Origin: Diplocarpon mali
Lineage: Eukaryota; Ascomycota; Leotiomycetes; Helotiales; Drepanopezizaceae
DNA: 64,000 bases
Assembly (NCBI GenBank): GCA_024741835.1
Contig: JAENRP010000006.1
Coordinates: 125,379 to 189,378 of the forward strand
Direction: 5' to 3'
Below, one piece after another: positions 1-11,009 of this stretch (the stretch's first letter is position 1; each line of letters begins with the position of its first letter). The notes under the pieces are model-generated. The model searched no databases. It was not told the DNA's origin and saw nothing but the letters and a program-made list of their open reading frames with translations. Made by a program: the position numbers and the translations under genes.

Positions 1-1624
1 TCTCTGGCAGATATCGTCACGCTGGTCTCCGACACGATTCTCCCCGTGAAGCTCTCGACCGGCCCATTGTCCGGCAGACCGCCGCGGCCGGGTCGTGGAG
101 GCCCGTCAATGCGCCAGAGAGACGGATACCACCACGCACCCCACCCCACGACGGCCGCCGCTCGGACGGGCCCGGAGCCGGGAAGCGCAGGGCCAAACGC
201 GAACGTGGCAAGAGCGAGCTAACGCGGCGGGTGCCGACGTGTCAGGAACGCGTCCTGAAACCCCCGAGTCAACACTTGACTCGCGATCCGTCACCGACGC
301 GAGTTTGGGCCGAGGCTTCCTCGGAGGCAGGTTTCGGCGGAGGGCGGGCCGCTGCTGGGCACGGCACCATCGCCGGCGGAGCTACTACGGCCGGCCTCAC
401 GTGCGTCTGCAGGGCGCGACCTGCTTTCCGACGCTGTCTGTCGGGGCGACGCCGCCGCCGGCCAGGCGAGCAGCAGCTGCGCGGACGATTGAACCTGGCC
501 GGCCCCCTCTCCCCTCTCCCGGAAGCCGTGTTTTCTGGAAACGCCCTCCTCGACGAGGGCCGAGCCATGGCGCGTCGAGAGCGATCGGATCCCAACCACT
601 GCGCGGCGAGGCCGGTCATGTGACGTGCGGGGCTGGTCGGCTCTGCTCGTCACGTGCTGGAACGACTCCGCCCATCAGAGCCGCGTCACGCGTCTGTCCC
701 ACGACCCGCCTCCTCCCGGGGGGCTTCTCTTCCCACGTAGCGGGAATCAGACAAGCCTGCGCGGGGTGGTCGTCGGTCTATCTTCCGCACCGAGACTAGG
801 TGGTTGACGTGACTCCGTTTCATCTCCGATTTGCATTAAGATTAAGCATTATCAGTCGGGGGTTGATTCGCTAGCAAGATTCATATCCACCCCGTGACGA
901 CACGTGTATCAATACCGTAGCGACTCTTCCAGTTGGCAGGATCCAAGGACTCCGTCCGACTCGCAGCCGGGAGGCCAGAGCCCCCCGTCCCGTGCGTGAT
1001 CGACGGCCCTGGAGAAGTGTGGCTCCTCAGGGTCCGAAGCGGGCGGGTCCTCCTCGGGATGTCCGGACTCCGACGTTTCAGGACACACCTGCCGCCGGGC
1101 CCCTCGTCGGGATGCTCGGACTCCGACGTCTCAGTAGGCACGTGCCGTCGCCGGCCCCACCGCCCGGGAACGGACAGAGAACGGGAGCAGCCTTGGGCAG
1201 GTGGGGCCCTCGGCAAAGGCCCCCTTGTGACAGAACGCGATGCCAGCACGGCGTGAGCGGCTCTGCGCGCGTCCCGGGTACGATCGGGTGGTGGATGGAC
1301 GCGCGCACGAGGCCGGTCGGGCGGGAAGTGGCCCGCGGCTACCCGGACGTACCCGGCTCGAGGGGATCTCGACCCGTCCCGACCCGGGCTCGCGAGATCT
1401 AGCCGGCCGGGTCCCCCAGCCCCGCCGGTGTCCGCTTTCTCCCGAGCAGACCCTCCCCCAATGTCAAACTGGGCGTTCGTCGAGAAGAACCTTGTTCTGC
1501 TTGTCGGGTTTGAGGTGGACGGGAGGTGGAGACAGGTGCACCACCTGGGCGTGCCCGTCCCTGAAACGCGCCGTGTGCTTATCTGGCCGCCCTCTCCCTT
1601 CTCTCTTCCGGCAGAAGCAGAACG
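1..1624. other. GC-rich stretch without a supported gene
   Basis: Overlapping open frames exist on both strands, as expected from high GC. None has a recognisable domain or biased composition beyond Arg/Pro/Gly. A pyrimidine tract ending in a splice-acceptor-like GCAG at 1611-1614 lies just before the ATG at 1625. It could end a 5'-UTR intron of the 2EXR gene. Confidence 0.5.
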
Positions 1625-2551
1625 ATGTGCAGAGACAACCCCAAGCCCAGTCGTGACAGCACCATGGCCGGCCAACCTCTCGCCACACGCCACCCGCTGG
1701 ACCGGCGCCCCGGCGTGGCCCTCGCAGCCGCCGCCTCGCCAGACGAGCCCGCCTTCCGGCATTTCTCCCGGCTGCCGTTCGAACTCCGTCTCGCCATCTG
1801 GGAGTTGACGATCGAGGCGCGCCTGGTGCCGCTGCGGCAGCGACACCTCCTCGAGTGCTACCACGCCGTGGAGAGCGTCTCGTCGGCGCGGCCCGTGTGC
1901 GCCCGGCGTGCGGGCCCGGCCCCGGACGGTGGCGGTGGCGGTGGCTGTGGCTGTGGCCGGGGCGGCGCCGGCGCCAACCACGACGACGGGGCCAAGAGAG
2001 CGCATGGGAGGATCGATCGCATCCGCGGCCGGCCGTATGGCCACCGGATCATGGGATTCGACTCGGGCCTGCCGGCCCCGGGCCTCCTCCTGGCGTGTCA
2101 CGAGTCGGCGCGGGTCGCGTCGCGGGTCTACACTCGGAGCTTCTCGGCCCTCGGCGCCGTCGCCCAGACGTGGTTCGGTTTCGACCGCGACACCCTCCTC
2201 CTCAGCCGAGAATCCAAGGCCGCCGGCCTCGAGACGCTCGTCCAGGACGTCCTGCCCTACGTGTGCGAGGACGAGCTGGCCCGGGTGGAGCGGCTCGCGC
2301 TCAACCTGGACATCCTCTCCGAGGCCATCGGCAGCCCGGAGAACTACCTGGCGTGCGTGCTGTTCTTCTTCCGCAACGTCAAGACCGTGACCTTGATCGC
2401 CGGTGCCGATGCCGATGCCGGCCTGGAGATCTCGGGCGCGAAGGTCAACGGGGAAGGGTGCGTGATCTGCAAAGACCGCCAGAGGACCTGGCCGCAACCC
2501 ACGCTGGTCTTTGCCGCCGGGACCGGACCCGGAGGAGGGGCGTCGGCGTGA
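1625..2551 (+). CDS. 2EXR-domain protein
   Basis: Single-exon frame of 308 aa. Residues around 44-60 read FRHFSRLPFELRLAIWEL, the hallmark of the fungal 2EXR family (hydrophobic-x-F-x-x-L-P-x-E-hydrophobic-R-x-x-I-W). A later segment, LLLACHESARVASRVYTRSF, is the usual second conserved block, where a Cys/His-containing helix lists former residues of the family. Between them is a Gly-rich insert at about 102-118 encoded by GGC/GGT-rich DNA. The C-terminal half is mostly helical, with no transmembrane segment or signal peptide. The family is very numerous in filamentous fungi and its biochemical role is unknown, so no function is assigned. A second in-frame ATG at 1664 could be the real start. 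The 7-bp repeat array follows about 25 bases after the stop. Confidence 0.75.
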   Translation: MCRDNPKPSRDSTMAGQPLATRHPLDRRPGVALAAAASPDEPAFRHFSRLPFELRLAIWELTIEARLVPLRQRHLLECYHAVESVSSARPVCARRAGPAPDGGGGGGCGCGRGGAGANHDDGAKRAHGRIDRIRGRPYGHRIMGFDSGLPAPGLLLACHESARVASRVYTRSFSALGAVAQTWFGFDRDTLLLSRESKAAGLETLVQDVLPYVCEDELARVERLALNLDILSEAIGSPENYLACVLFFFRNVKTVTLIAGADADAGLEISGAKVNGEGCVICKDRQRTWPQPTLVFAAGTGPGGGASA

Positions 2552-2576
2552 GGCCAGTCGGGAGATGGTGACCGGC

Positions 2577-2612
2577 GGGCGGGAAGCGGGAAGCGGGAAG
2601 CGGGAAGCGGAA

Positions 2613-2660
<48 letters not shown>

Positions 2661-2671
2661 AGCGGGAAGCG
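2577..2671 (+). repeat. 7-bp tandem array GCGGGAA/GCGGGAT
   Basis: About a dozen copies of a 7-base unit in blocks: first GCGGGAA units, then GCGGGAT units, then GCGGGAA again, with one 6-base unit interrupting the phase. The block structure suggests slippage or unequal exchange after a point mutation. It lies in the presumed 3' region of the 2EXR gene. Confidence 0.9.
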
Positions 2672-4049
2672 GAAAGGCAGGCCGGGCCATGGACGTCGGA
2701 CTCGTGGAGACCTCGCGCCGGACGGCGCAGCGACGCCTTGCACGTCGGAAGGGTGTGCGATGCTCCGCGAGCAGGACGGACATCGACACGCGCGTGGACG
2801 ATCCAGGCCGGTGCGGGCCGTGGATGTGTCTGGGCATCTCTCAGAAGCCGCTCGGCGGGTTTCCAGGTAGTAGAGGATTCGATCGATAGATTTTCCCTGG
2901 CGAGAAAGGCGTCGTTTACATTTCCCGAGTTTTTAGACAGAGATTAGATGTCCCGGCTTCGCAGCCAATACTCCAGCTAGATTGACTCGTCGCCTGTGTT
3001 TTAGCCTCCCTGCCCACAGTTGAGTACTGCTCGTTCTGTCCCCCGCTATCAAACCTTGGATTTCTCCTCGTCTCATCTCCTCGTCTTCTCCTCATTCCTA
3101 TTCCACTTTCTCATTCTCATTGTCCTCTTCACTTTTGATCTTCATTCTCATCGCATTCTCGTTTCCCTCCCCTCTTATACCCTTAACCGTTCGTAAGGCA
3201 TTCCGATGAGAAAACTCCAGAGATCACTCGCCGCTGGTCAGACTACCTTCCAGGACAACCCCATCTCTTGACGACTCTCTTCTACGAATATCCTCTCTCC
3301 GTCGAATCACACGCAGGCCAAATACCCATGAACCAAAACCTCGTCTTCCAAGCAACCAGAGGACCCCGGCCGCCTATGAGTCGCTCCTTGCGCCGCTAGC
3401 CTGTGGACGGGCGAGGAGCTTCTTCGATGGAGACTGACAAGTGGAGGCGAGCAGCGGCTCTTCCGACAGCCTGCGGTCAGGACCGCGACGCAGGTCTCGT
3501 GCAGGAGTCGCGGCTTGTCGCCCATCTCGCCGTGAGTCGGAGGCCTCGAGCTGATTGATGGAACGAGAGGACCCGGCCTTGATCGAGCGAACGACGGTTT
3601 TCCAGAGGTGAGCTGCGGGCGAGACGTCAAGGTGCTGTGGGCTCGAGCGACGTTCTTCGGCCACAACACAAGCGACTAGACTTTATATCCACCGCGCGGC
3701 TTTAGCTGGCTTTGACTTGTTGACCACCCACCTCGCTCAGCCAGCTCGGGAAGTGTGGGTTCGCGTGCTCACGTGACCCCCTGTCTCCATCGGGACCTTT
3801 CCTCGTGACCCGACGCTACGGAGTCGATGGAGAAAGATTCTTGAGGCTTTTCCGCGGCGCGGAGCAGCTTTGGTATCGGCGAGGTTGACAGATCGCTGGG
3901 GGATGATGGGGTGGAGATTTATATATGTACCTAAGGTCCTACCTTGGGAATAAGCAAGTAGGTGTGCTATACAAGGTTCTCGCTTAATGCCAACTATCAC
4001 GCCATTGAATCACTTGGAAGCATTATAACTCCCCCCTCCTCCTCCCCCG
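2672..4049. other. Intergenic DNA, pyrimidine-rich in part
   Basis: From about 3055 to 3200 the + strand is strongly C/T-rich, like fungal promoter or leader DNA. A 96-codon minus-strand frame (3664 to 3374, real ATG, Arg/Ser-rich) could code for a small protein, but it has no recognisable domain. I do not call it a gene. Confidence 0.4.
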
Positions 4050-4365
4050 ATGAACTCTATGATCTACGCCTACATCCAAGAACGTAAATTCACCGGTGAC
4101 ATCTCTGGCAGGTCACCGTCTCTCTCCTGAGATGCGAGAGGTTCAGTCTGTCAAGTGAAAGACTGAGAGTAATACGCGAATCACCAGCGGGCTTCTGATC
4201 AGCTCCTTGGACTTACAATCTCGCAGTCGCTCCCCACACCCGCAAGCATGGCCCGCGGAAGAGACGCTTTCGGAGGCGAGGCAGAGCGTCGAGGTCATGG
4301 AGGAGAGGTTCATCATGGCACTGCTGCGCGAAACCCCCCGCACGTTTGATTCAGCCATCCTGTGA
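4050..4365 (+). CDS. Possible small two-exon protein
   Basis: The frame 4227-4365 ends in a stop and translates to an acidic, amphipathic helix-like stretch (EETLSEARQSVEVMEERF, then a short C-terminus) that looks coding. It is preceded by an acceptor-like CTCGCAG at 4220-4226. Two upstream ATGs can be joined to it in phase: 4050-4111 (donor GTCACC, weak) or 4132-4154 (donor GTGAAA). The first gives a protein of about 66 aa, the second about 53. I do not recognise the family. Neither donor is strong, and the ORF overlaps a minus-strand frame of similar length. This is a candidate only. It converges on the minus-strand coiled-coil gene ending at 4599. Confidence 0.28.
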
Positions 4366-4598
4366 GCCTATATACAAGATTCACACCCAGCCAGGCGTCA
4401 AATCAAGGACTTATCCTTCTCCCAACACCAGGCACTCAAGCACGCAGACCAACGGCCCAGCAAATGGCTCTGGAAGGAATCATGAGCGGGCATTTGGCCC
4501 GATCGGGGGACCATAAAAGCCTCGCAAATTCCACATCAGAGCAATAAAGTCCCCTCCTCGACGCGCTGTGAAGAAGAGGACTGGCCAAAGTCGTGCTA

Positions 4599-5688
4599 TC
4601 ACGCCCTCCTCGCCAGATCCTCGATACTCTCCACTGTTCTCTCTGGCTCCGCCGCCTTCGTCCCGGTCATCCCGGCGACCGGCATCCCGTTAGCCATGCG
4701 CCGGACCAGATCCACGGGACTCGTTGCGTTGCCAGGACTGTGGACGCCCAGTGCTTTGCGTTTCAGGATGCCGGGGATGGCAGGGGGGTGCGTGAGGGGC
4801 GTTGTTCCGGGGGCTGTTGTGCTGAGGAGTGGTCGATGCGGCGGCATGGAGAACCTGACCCGGGGTTCGCGGTCGGGACTCTCCCCATCTCTGCTCGCGC
4901 GTCGCGAGAGGGATTCTGTGTAGGGGGACAGCGTTGAGGCGGAGAGGGCGTCGTAGGCTTCGAGTTCGTGCGTGGTGGCATCAATGAGGTCTCGGAGAGC
5001 AGATGCAAGCTCTTTCGGCGCGGAGCGAGGGCGACGAGTCGTGACTGTGCCGCTCGTGCTGGTCTCCCCGTTCGTGGCACGGCGCTCCCTCCCAGCCGGC
5101 CTGATCTCACCCTTCTCACGAGCCTTCGTCTCGTAATCCTGCCTCTCTGCTCCCTCCCGAGCCGGGAATCTCAAGAACTGGACCAACTCCTCTTGCTCCT
5201 CCTCTCTGGCCGTCCTCTCCTCCTCGTCCTCAAGCCACTCATCCAGATGGCCCAGTTCAGCTTCCGCCTTGCTCCTCAATTCCGCCGACTTTTGGAGCGC
5301 CAGGGAGACCATGTTTCCTCTCACGGCCGCCTGCTGAGCCTCGACATTCTTGACGATTGTCTGAACCTTCTCCTTCCGAGCACGGATGGGCGGGGGGTCG
5401 CGAGTGAAGCCCGTGAAGGGGAGGAAAATCGATCTGTGGAGGGTCTGCCGGTTGATTAGCCTCGAAGCTCAACCCCATGCGCCCAAGAATATGTCGAGAA
5501 CTGGATCCAACAAGTCCGTGCCGCGCGAGAGGGGGAGTAGGAAGAGCGGATGGAAGCGTTCTAGAGATATCCCTCTATCGTCACGTGGAGACAGGGAGAA
5601 CGGGGCAGAATCCTAAAAATAAGCTTACTTGGACATCATCCGGCTCTGCACTGAAGCTCAAGCCGTCCGGTGGCTTATTCCCTGCCAT
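4599..5688 (-). CDS. Coiled-coil protein with RVRF motif, unrecognised
   Basis: Two exons on the minus strand: 5688-5629 (20 codons, ending DDVQ before GTAAGC) and 5444-4599. The intron is 184 bases, phase 0, with CTAATC and CGGCAG at its 3' end. The product is 301 aa. The first 50 residues carry a compact motif block (RSIFLPFTGFTRDPPPIRAR). Residues of about 50-135 form a charged helix rich in Glu, Lys, Gln and Ala, probably a coiled coil. The C-terminal part is Ser/Thr/Pro-rich and basic. Residues about 215-218 read RVRF, the RVxF consensus for protein phosphatase 1 docking, followed about 25 residues later by PGILKRKA. I do not recognise the family. A chromosome-segregation or scaffold role would be speculation. 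The start ATG at 5688 is the first in frame. Confidence 0.6.
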
Positions 5689-7085
5689 CGTGTTGACGCG
5701 CTTGTACGTGCGCGAATGCGAGTACGACACTTCAAATGCTGTCACTTAGCTGGCTGGTACGCAGATCAAAAAATCGCGTTGTACTCCTTCGATCCGGGTG
5801 GAAGGGAATCGAGAGAGGAATGCTTCCTTTTGTTGATGGGTTATGAGAGAAAAAGTAAAAGCACTCAAACAAAGGAGTGGACCCGACACTGGCCGAGAGA
5901 TATGCCTGGGAGCCGGGTCTCAATTGAATCCTGCCTTTGTTTTCTATCTTCTAGGCGTAGATTATATCCAGGCTCTTTCCAGGTTTCGACTCAATGCTAC
6001 CCTAGTTTCTACCCCCTTCATTGCTGAGCGTGGAAACTTTGCTGCATTGATACTTGCTCCCCCGTCTGCCACCAAAGTTGACGAGAAGTTGCCAGTCCTG
6101 GTCCTGTCTGATCTATATACCACGGATGTATTTACCGCGGAAGTACAATCCTCCCTCCGCCCTCTAAATGAGAAGTGCCGAAATACCTAACCATAAATCC
6201 CAGACGTTCAACTGAACCAGCATGGGTCTTGCAGCGGGCGAGCGGGCAGATGCTTCTGTAACAATGTATGCTCCCTCCGATGTATGTACCCAGATAGACG
6301 AAGAGAAATGTGCCGAGTCTGTGTATTGCTGATTAAATGGTTTGACAAGATCAACGCGAGTTTCACTAGGGATCCTAATGCTCACTTGCTCTGCCGCTGT
6401 GCCGACTGCAGAATTATATCAGGCGGAAGCGAAAGCAGCAATATTGTCATTGCTGGAGATGGCTTAAGAGCCAAAGTTGCCACAACCCTTCTCTTTTCAT
6501 AGCACACTCTCCTTCTCTCGATTGACGCACCGTATCCTTAGGCATTTCTCCAACAACAATCCAGCTGACACTCCCAAGCAAATCTCCAGAGTCGTCGAAA
6601 GCGGCTTCAAGATAACCTCGCACTACTGCGCAGCTTCTGCAACCGGCTATTCTACCCCAAGAGATCATTCCCCAACGCGAGCATCTTCAAGGTCAGTATC
6701 CTGTATGAAGATCGGACGAGAAGTAATGCGCCCGAGGGAGAGCTGTTTGCGAGGGGCAGATCGAAATGGATCACCACTTTGGTTGGGGCGGCTCAGATCG
6801 CGGGGATATTCTCCTAGAGTGGTAGATGCTGTATTGAGTAGATAGCAGGTAGGTAGGAGTGTACGGCTGCTCCGGATACTGTTTGTAGTCCGGTTCGAAC
6901 GCGACCTTTATTAGTTGGATATTTCCAGTGGTCGTGGCGAAGTTGCCGAACCATAGCTCTTTATTTGGATATTGATGTTGTCGATCATGCCGGGAGGCGT
7001 GGAAAAGGAATTTTGCTGGTAAGCCGGACCTGCTCTGGAGCTGATGTGATACCGTAGAGATGTTGAAGTGCCAAAGTGTCGAGCG
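5689..7085. other. Intergenic DNA, no supported gene
   Basis: Several frames of 60-130 codons occur on both strands (for example 6477-6845 +, and 6668-6447 -). None shows a known domain or a convincing splice structure. This is probably the upstream region of the coiled-coil gene and the 3' side of the Atg37-like gene. Confidence 0.4.
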
Positions 7086-8141
7086 TCATCTCGCAGGCAG
7101 TATCTTCCTCACATATTCCCTCCCAACCTTCAATCCCTCCCTGACCAAGTCCTCAATCCTCCTATCCCGCATCGTCCTCATGTATAGTAAAACAAAACCC
7201 AGCAACACCACGTCCACTAGACAATGCCTGACAGCCAACCAAAGTATCCATCCTACCCAGGACTTCAAGGATCGTCTCTTCTTCCCCTGATACTCCCGGC
7301 CAGTCGCAATCTGCTCTCTCAACGCCGCAATCTCAGCTGTCATCTTAACAAGCGCATGCTCAACCGTCAGCCTCCACCGCGCCGCAGTCTTCTTATTCTT
7401 ATTCTCGCCGTCGTTATACCCGCTGTTTTCCTCGCATTCATCTTCCTCCGACACATCATTATATCCAGATCGTCTCTCCGCCTCGTCGTCCTGGCTCATG
7501 GGACTTATCATCCTCATCGGTCTGTCGCCTCCAGACAGCGGCTGCTGGAACTGTCTCGACTGCGTTGTATACGAGGGCACGCCTCTGCCAGGAGAAGAGC
7601 TAGAGGATGAAGCGCTATTGTTCTTGATCTGATCCCACACGAACTCCAGCTCATCGACCAGTGCTCTCGCGTCCCTGTCCCTTACATCAGCCCCTCCATT
7701 CCAAGACGCATCCCATGCCCAGGACACGAGAGGAGGAGACTCACGCAGTACTGCTAGCATACTTATGCATGGTCTCAATCAACGCCTCGATATACCTCCT
7801 CTTTGCTTCCGTCCTACTGATGCCCCTCTGCGCATCCCAAGCATCGTACTTGTCACGATCCTTCTTAACCTCGTCCGGCTCGTCGCCATCAACGCTCTGC
7901 GGCCGCGCCATCACGCCGTCGACATCTCCTTCCATCGCCTGCTTGTAGAGCCCATAGAGACGCAGCCGGTCTGCAGGTGGCGGACGTGTGGCCCCGGTTT
8001 TGGGGATCCTTTTCACGGTATTGAGGGCGTGCACGAATACTCTGTCTTCGGGTGGCGGAGAATTAGCCGGTACCGTTCTGAAGTCGTTGAAATTGCCCAG
8101 TGCAGCCGACGAAAGGAAAACATACCCACTGAATCCGCCAT
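7086..8141 (-). CDS. Atg37-like acyl-CoA-binding membrane protein
   Basis: Three exons on the minus strand: 8141-8126, 8045-7745 and 7674-7086, joined in phase to 301 aa. Residues 1 to about 100 are an acyl-CoA-binding (ACBP) domain: MADSVDRVFVHALNTV, then RLRLYGLYKQAMEGD, then KYDAWDAQRGIS and the closing helix ending ETMHKYAS. A Ser/acid-rich linker follows, then a short coiled-coil-like helix at about 208-230. One hydrophobic membrane segment lies near 244-271 (WILWL...VVLLGFVLLYM), followed by a basic tail. An N-terminal ACBP domain plus one C-terminal membrane anchor is the plan of Atg37 of fungi and ACBD5 of animals. These sit on peroxisomes, bind long-chain acyl-CoA and act in pexophagy and organelle contacts. 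The functional assignment is by architecture only. The short first exon (16 nt) was chosen because it restores the family's N-terminus. Confidence 0.8.
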
Positions 8142-8967
8142 CTTATCGACTGAGGCAATGCTCACAGCGGAAGGCGCTGTCAACACTCTCTCACGTCAGG
8201 TCCAAACATGGGGACCAGACACAGGTACAATATCCAAAATCGTGCGAGGTTTGTAGCAGATAGTAGAAAAAGCAAGTGATGAGCGAGCGAGTGTGCTGTA
8301 CAATGATTGTTTTCTGGGGCGAGATTACCCTATCATGCGCATCATTGCCTGTCGGTCGTGTGCAGAACCTCGGTGCTGTGTTGGCGGCTGCAGGGATAGT
8401 GTGGAGGCGCACACTAGGAATTGAGAGACTGTTTACTTGGGGTCAAATCCTGTGCTCGAGACCTTTGGAAGTGGTTTGAATCTGTGCAGAGAGACCTCAA
8501 AATTAATGAGCGTACAGGTCTCTCGCGTGACTTGCTTGAATCTCGGATTGGATGAGGAGTGGAGTGGAAAAAAGTAATTGCCTTTTTCGCTTGGAGCCTT
8601 GGAAGTATCTTGGAGGTCAAGGAGTCTCCTTGTCAATCACCAAATGTGGAGGAGAAGAGTTTGGTCGGCTGAGGACAGGGAATTTACCAAGTGCTGGAAA
8701 TCTTTTATTCTGTAACAGGCACTCTCAATGTGTACTTTCTCTCACGCCGGGTTGTCATAAACACAGCACGCATTACCACCTGTGTTCATACCGCTCTCTG
8801 TAATACGAGATATTGTCATAGAAGTGTTGTGATGGATTCGGAGACTGGACTTCATGATCTTGCTCTGCAACTATGGATTATCTAGCCGGGATAGGCGAAC
8901 CAGATTCGATAGGGTATCATGACCAACATAATAGACAAGTTAGAAGTGACGCCGTAGACCAGGGCTT
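8142..8967. other. Intergenic DNA between two minus-strand genes
   Basis: This is the upstream side of the Atg37-like gene and the 3' side of the RNase III gene. Only short frames without domain resemblance are present. Confidence 0.4.
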
Positions 8968-10340
8968 TTAACAGCCTTCCTGAGCCACCAAAGCATCTTT
9001 TTCCAGCTGTCTCTGCGTCTCTATCAGTTTTCTTTTGTCCAAATAATGCTTCATCATTTTCTTATTCGCCATGGCTGCCTCCGCGGCCTTAAATCCAGCT
9101 TCCTTCTTGCTTCCGGCCTTTCCTATGCCCAGCATCTTCTCTTTCTCGCCAAGACCAGTAAGATACAGACCGACAGTAAATACAGGCATCTTACTGATCG
9201 GATCCTTCTTCTCTGGCCCTGCATCTTTATAGGCGATCCTAACTCCCTTGATACCCAGGAGCTTCTGGAAGTGCTCTTTGGGATTCAGAGGAATTACTGT
9301 CATGTCTGATAACGACGCTTCCTCTCTGGAATCCACAGCACCTCTGAGTTTCCATAAGGGACTTTCCAACTTCAGTCCGTTCCTCTCCTCCTGGATGATG
9401 TCCTTTATGATCAGCATACCCCACAGACCCTTCAGCCATTCCGCAGCCCTGGAGAAGCCAGTCACTGGATCAGAAAGAATGACAGCAGCGACGTAGGCTT
9501 CGAAAATATCGCCCAGAATTTTAGTCTTATCTTCCAAGGGCCCTGGTTTGAATTTGGGGACTGGCATGCGTAGACGCTCATCGAATCGATACTGTCTGGA
9601 AAGGTCAGCCAAAGTGATATTCTTGACCAGTCGCTCGCGGAGCTGAGAGGCTTTTCCTGGTCCCATATTAGGGAAGGTCTGCGATATGAGAAGCGTTGCG
9701 ACAAGTTCTAGGTATATATCGCCGACCCATTCGAGACGTTCGTAGTTGAGGTCCGTGGGTTTACCGCTGCCGCAGCCTAGATGGATAAATGCCGATTCTT
9801 CTAGGGTGGGATCAAAGACTTTTGGGAGAGGAGGCAGAGTCGTTGGGATCGTCGAAGATTTCCAGGGTGTGATGCAAAAGGTTGAGGCGGTCGGGTTGTT
9901 CTGGGGGACGTTGAAGAAGTCATGTGACTCTTGTTCTAGTGACGATGATGATGGTGAAGCAATGATCATGGATCTGGCTGTGCTGAGGGATTTGCTCAGG
10001 TCTAAGCATTGGTTCAGAGCTTCATCTCCAATTAAATCTAGTGTCTGATCCATAACATCATCTTCTAGAGCTTCATCTAGTGCTTTGATGAGGTTGGCGA
10101 TCTTTCGTGTTTGCAACGAAGTCACGGAGCCATTCGGAATTCTAAGATCTTTTCCCCTGGTTTCCAAAGAATGCCGTATTTTCGGACTTTCAGGGCCGCC
10201 CTGTGCTATCGTAAGAGCATGCACTGGGTAGCGCTGACAGTGATAAAACTTACAACCTGCTCTTTGTGTCTCTTATTCTGCTTCTCAACATCAGAGCCCT
10301 CGTCATGCTTTCTCTTACGTTGATTAAATAAGTTCTGCAT
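8968..10340 (-). CDS. RNase III (Rnt1-like endoribonuclease)
   Basis: Two exons on the minus strand: 10340-10254 (29 codons, Lys/Arg-rich, nuclear-signal-like RKRKHDEG and KRHK) and 10200-8968. The intron is 53 bases, phase 0. The product is 439 aa. The RNase III signature is NYERLEWVGD at about residues 181-190, and the second catalytic block is ILGDIFEAYVAAVI. The acidic residues of both blocks (E and D, then D and E) are present, so the enzyme should be active on double-stranded RNA. The C-terminal part, about 335-420, matches a dsRNA-binding domain ending GSKKEAGFKAAEAAM. One RNase III domain plus one dsRBD and similar length point to the yeast Rnt1 type, which processes pre-rRNA, snRNA and snoRNA in the nucleus. 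A mitoribosomal RNase III-like protein is less likely because the catalytic residues are intact. It is divergent from mS33 with 190 bases between the starts. Confidence 0.85.
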
Positions 10341-10530
10341 CTCGCCTGGTACGGTGTGATCGTCTTGATTTGCTGAAATCTAGATATCCATTATTGATGT
10401 GTAGATTTCTCGAAGTCAAGGTACCGGAGCTGACTTGTCACGGAACAATTCGGCCCGAGGCGGATGCGGCTCCAAATTATTGGGCTACCTACAGACGACC
10501 GCGAGCACGATTCAAAGCAGCCCAGTCAAG
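10341..10530. promoter_or_regulatory. Shared divergent promoter region, RNase III / mS33
   Basis: Only 190 bases separate the two start codons on opposite strands. Both promoters and both 5' leaders must lie here or overlap the coding parts. I see no clear TATA element. Confidence 0.5.
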
Positions 10531-11009
10531 ATGGTCGTCCCTCGCGCTCGGATATTGGACCTGATGAAGGTAGCTCATCTTGAGCAGTCAGATCCATATC
10601 GATACAGTACTAAGAAACCCAGGTCCAGTGCAAGATCTTCTCCACAACCTTCAACCCCGAAGGACTTCGACTAGGAAATAACGTCCTACGACAGCGACTA
10701 AAGGGCCCGTCTTTGGCAGCATACTATCCACGCCGAGTTGCTACGATTCAGGACCTGCAGAGACTCTATGCTCCTGATTTTCACACTTGGGATGATGCTG
10801 AGGAGGATCGATTCGAGAAAATCAAGATGTCCGTGGTCTTCTAACATGACTGGCAAGTTGATGCTGACAAGCATACAGTGTCAAGGCGAGAGGAAAAGGT
10901 GCACCGAAGAAAAAGAGGACAGTGGAAGGTATGGCTTCATCCTTCAGATGAGGTTCAGTGCTAATAGAGGATTACAGATTCGAAGAAAATCAAGGGAAAG
11001 AAGCGGTAG
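10531..11009 (+). CDS. RSM27: Mitochondrial small ribosomal subunit protein mS33
   Basis: Four exons: 10531-10569, 10623-10828, 10879-10928 and 10978-11009. All joins are in phase and give 108 aa. The product starts MVVPRARILDLMK, continues with the family core (IFSTTFNPEGLRLGNNVLRQ, then LKGPSLAAYYPRRVATIQDL and the FHTWDDAEEDRFEK block) and ends in a Lys-rich tail RGKGAPKKKRT...KGKKR. This matches the MRP-S33 family (yeast Rsm27, about 110 aa), a component of the mitochondrial 37S ribosomal subunit. The second donor is GTCCGT rather than GTAAGT. It is required to keep the frame, and TCTAAC and GCTGAC branch-like motifs follow it. The gene symbol is that of the yeast orthologue. Confidence 0.85.

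Noticed and set aside
95..799. 234-codon frame on the + strand in GC-rich DNA
   Set aside because: Five other frames on both strands are open over the same bases, composition is Arg/Pro/Gly-driven, and no domain is visible.
881..2743. 620-codon minus-strand frame
   Set aside because: It lies opposite the 2EXR gene and runs through the 7-bp repeat. It is a shadow frame due to high GC.
6880..6910. tRNA T-loop-like GGTTCGAAC
   Set aside because: No matching acceptor stem, D-arm or anticodon arm could be folded around it.
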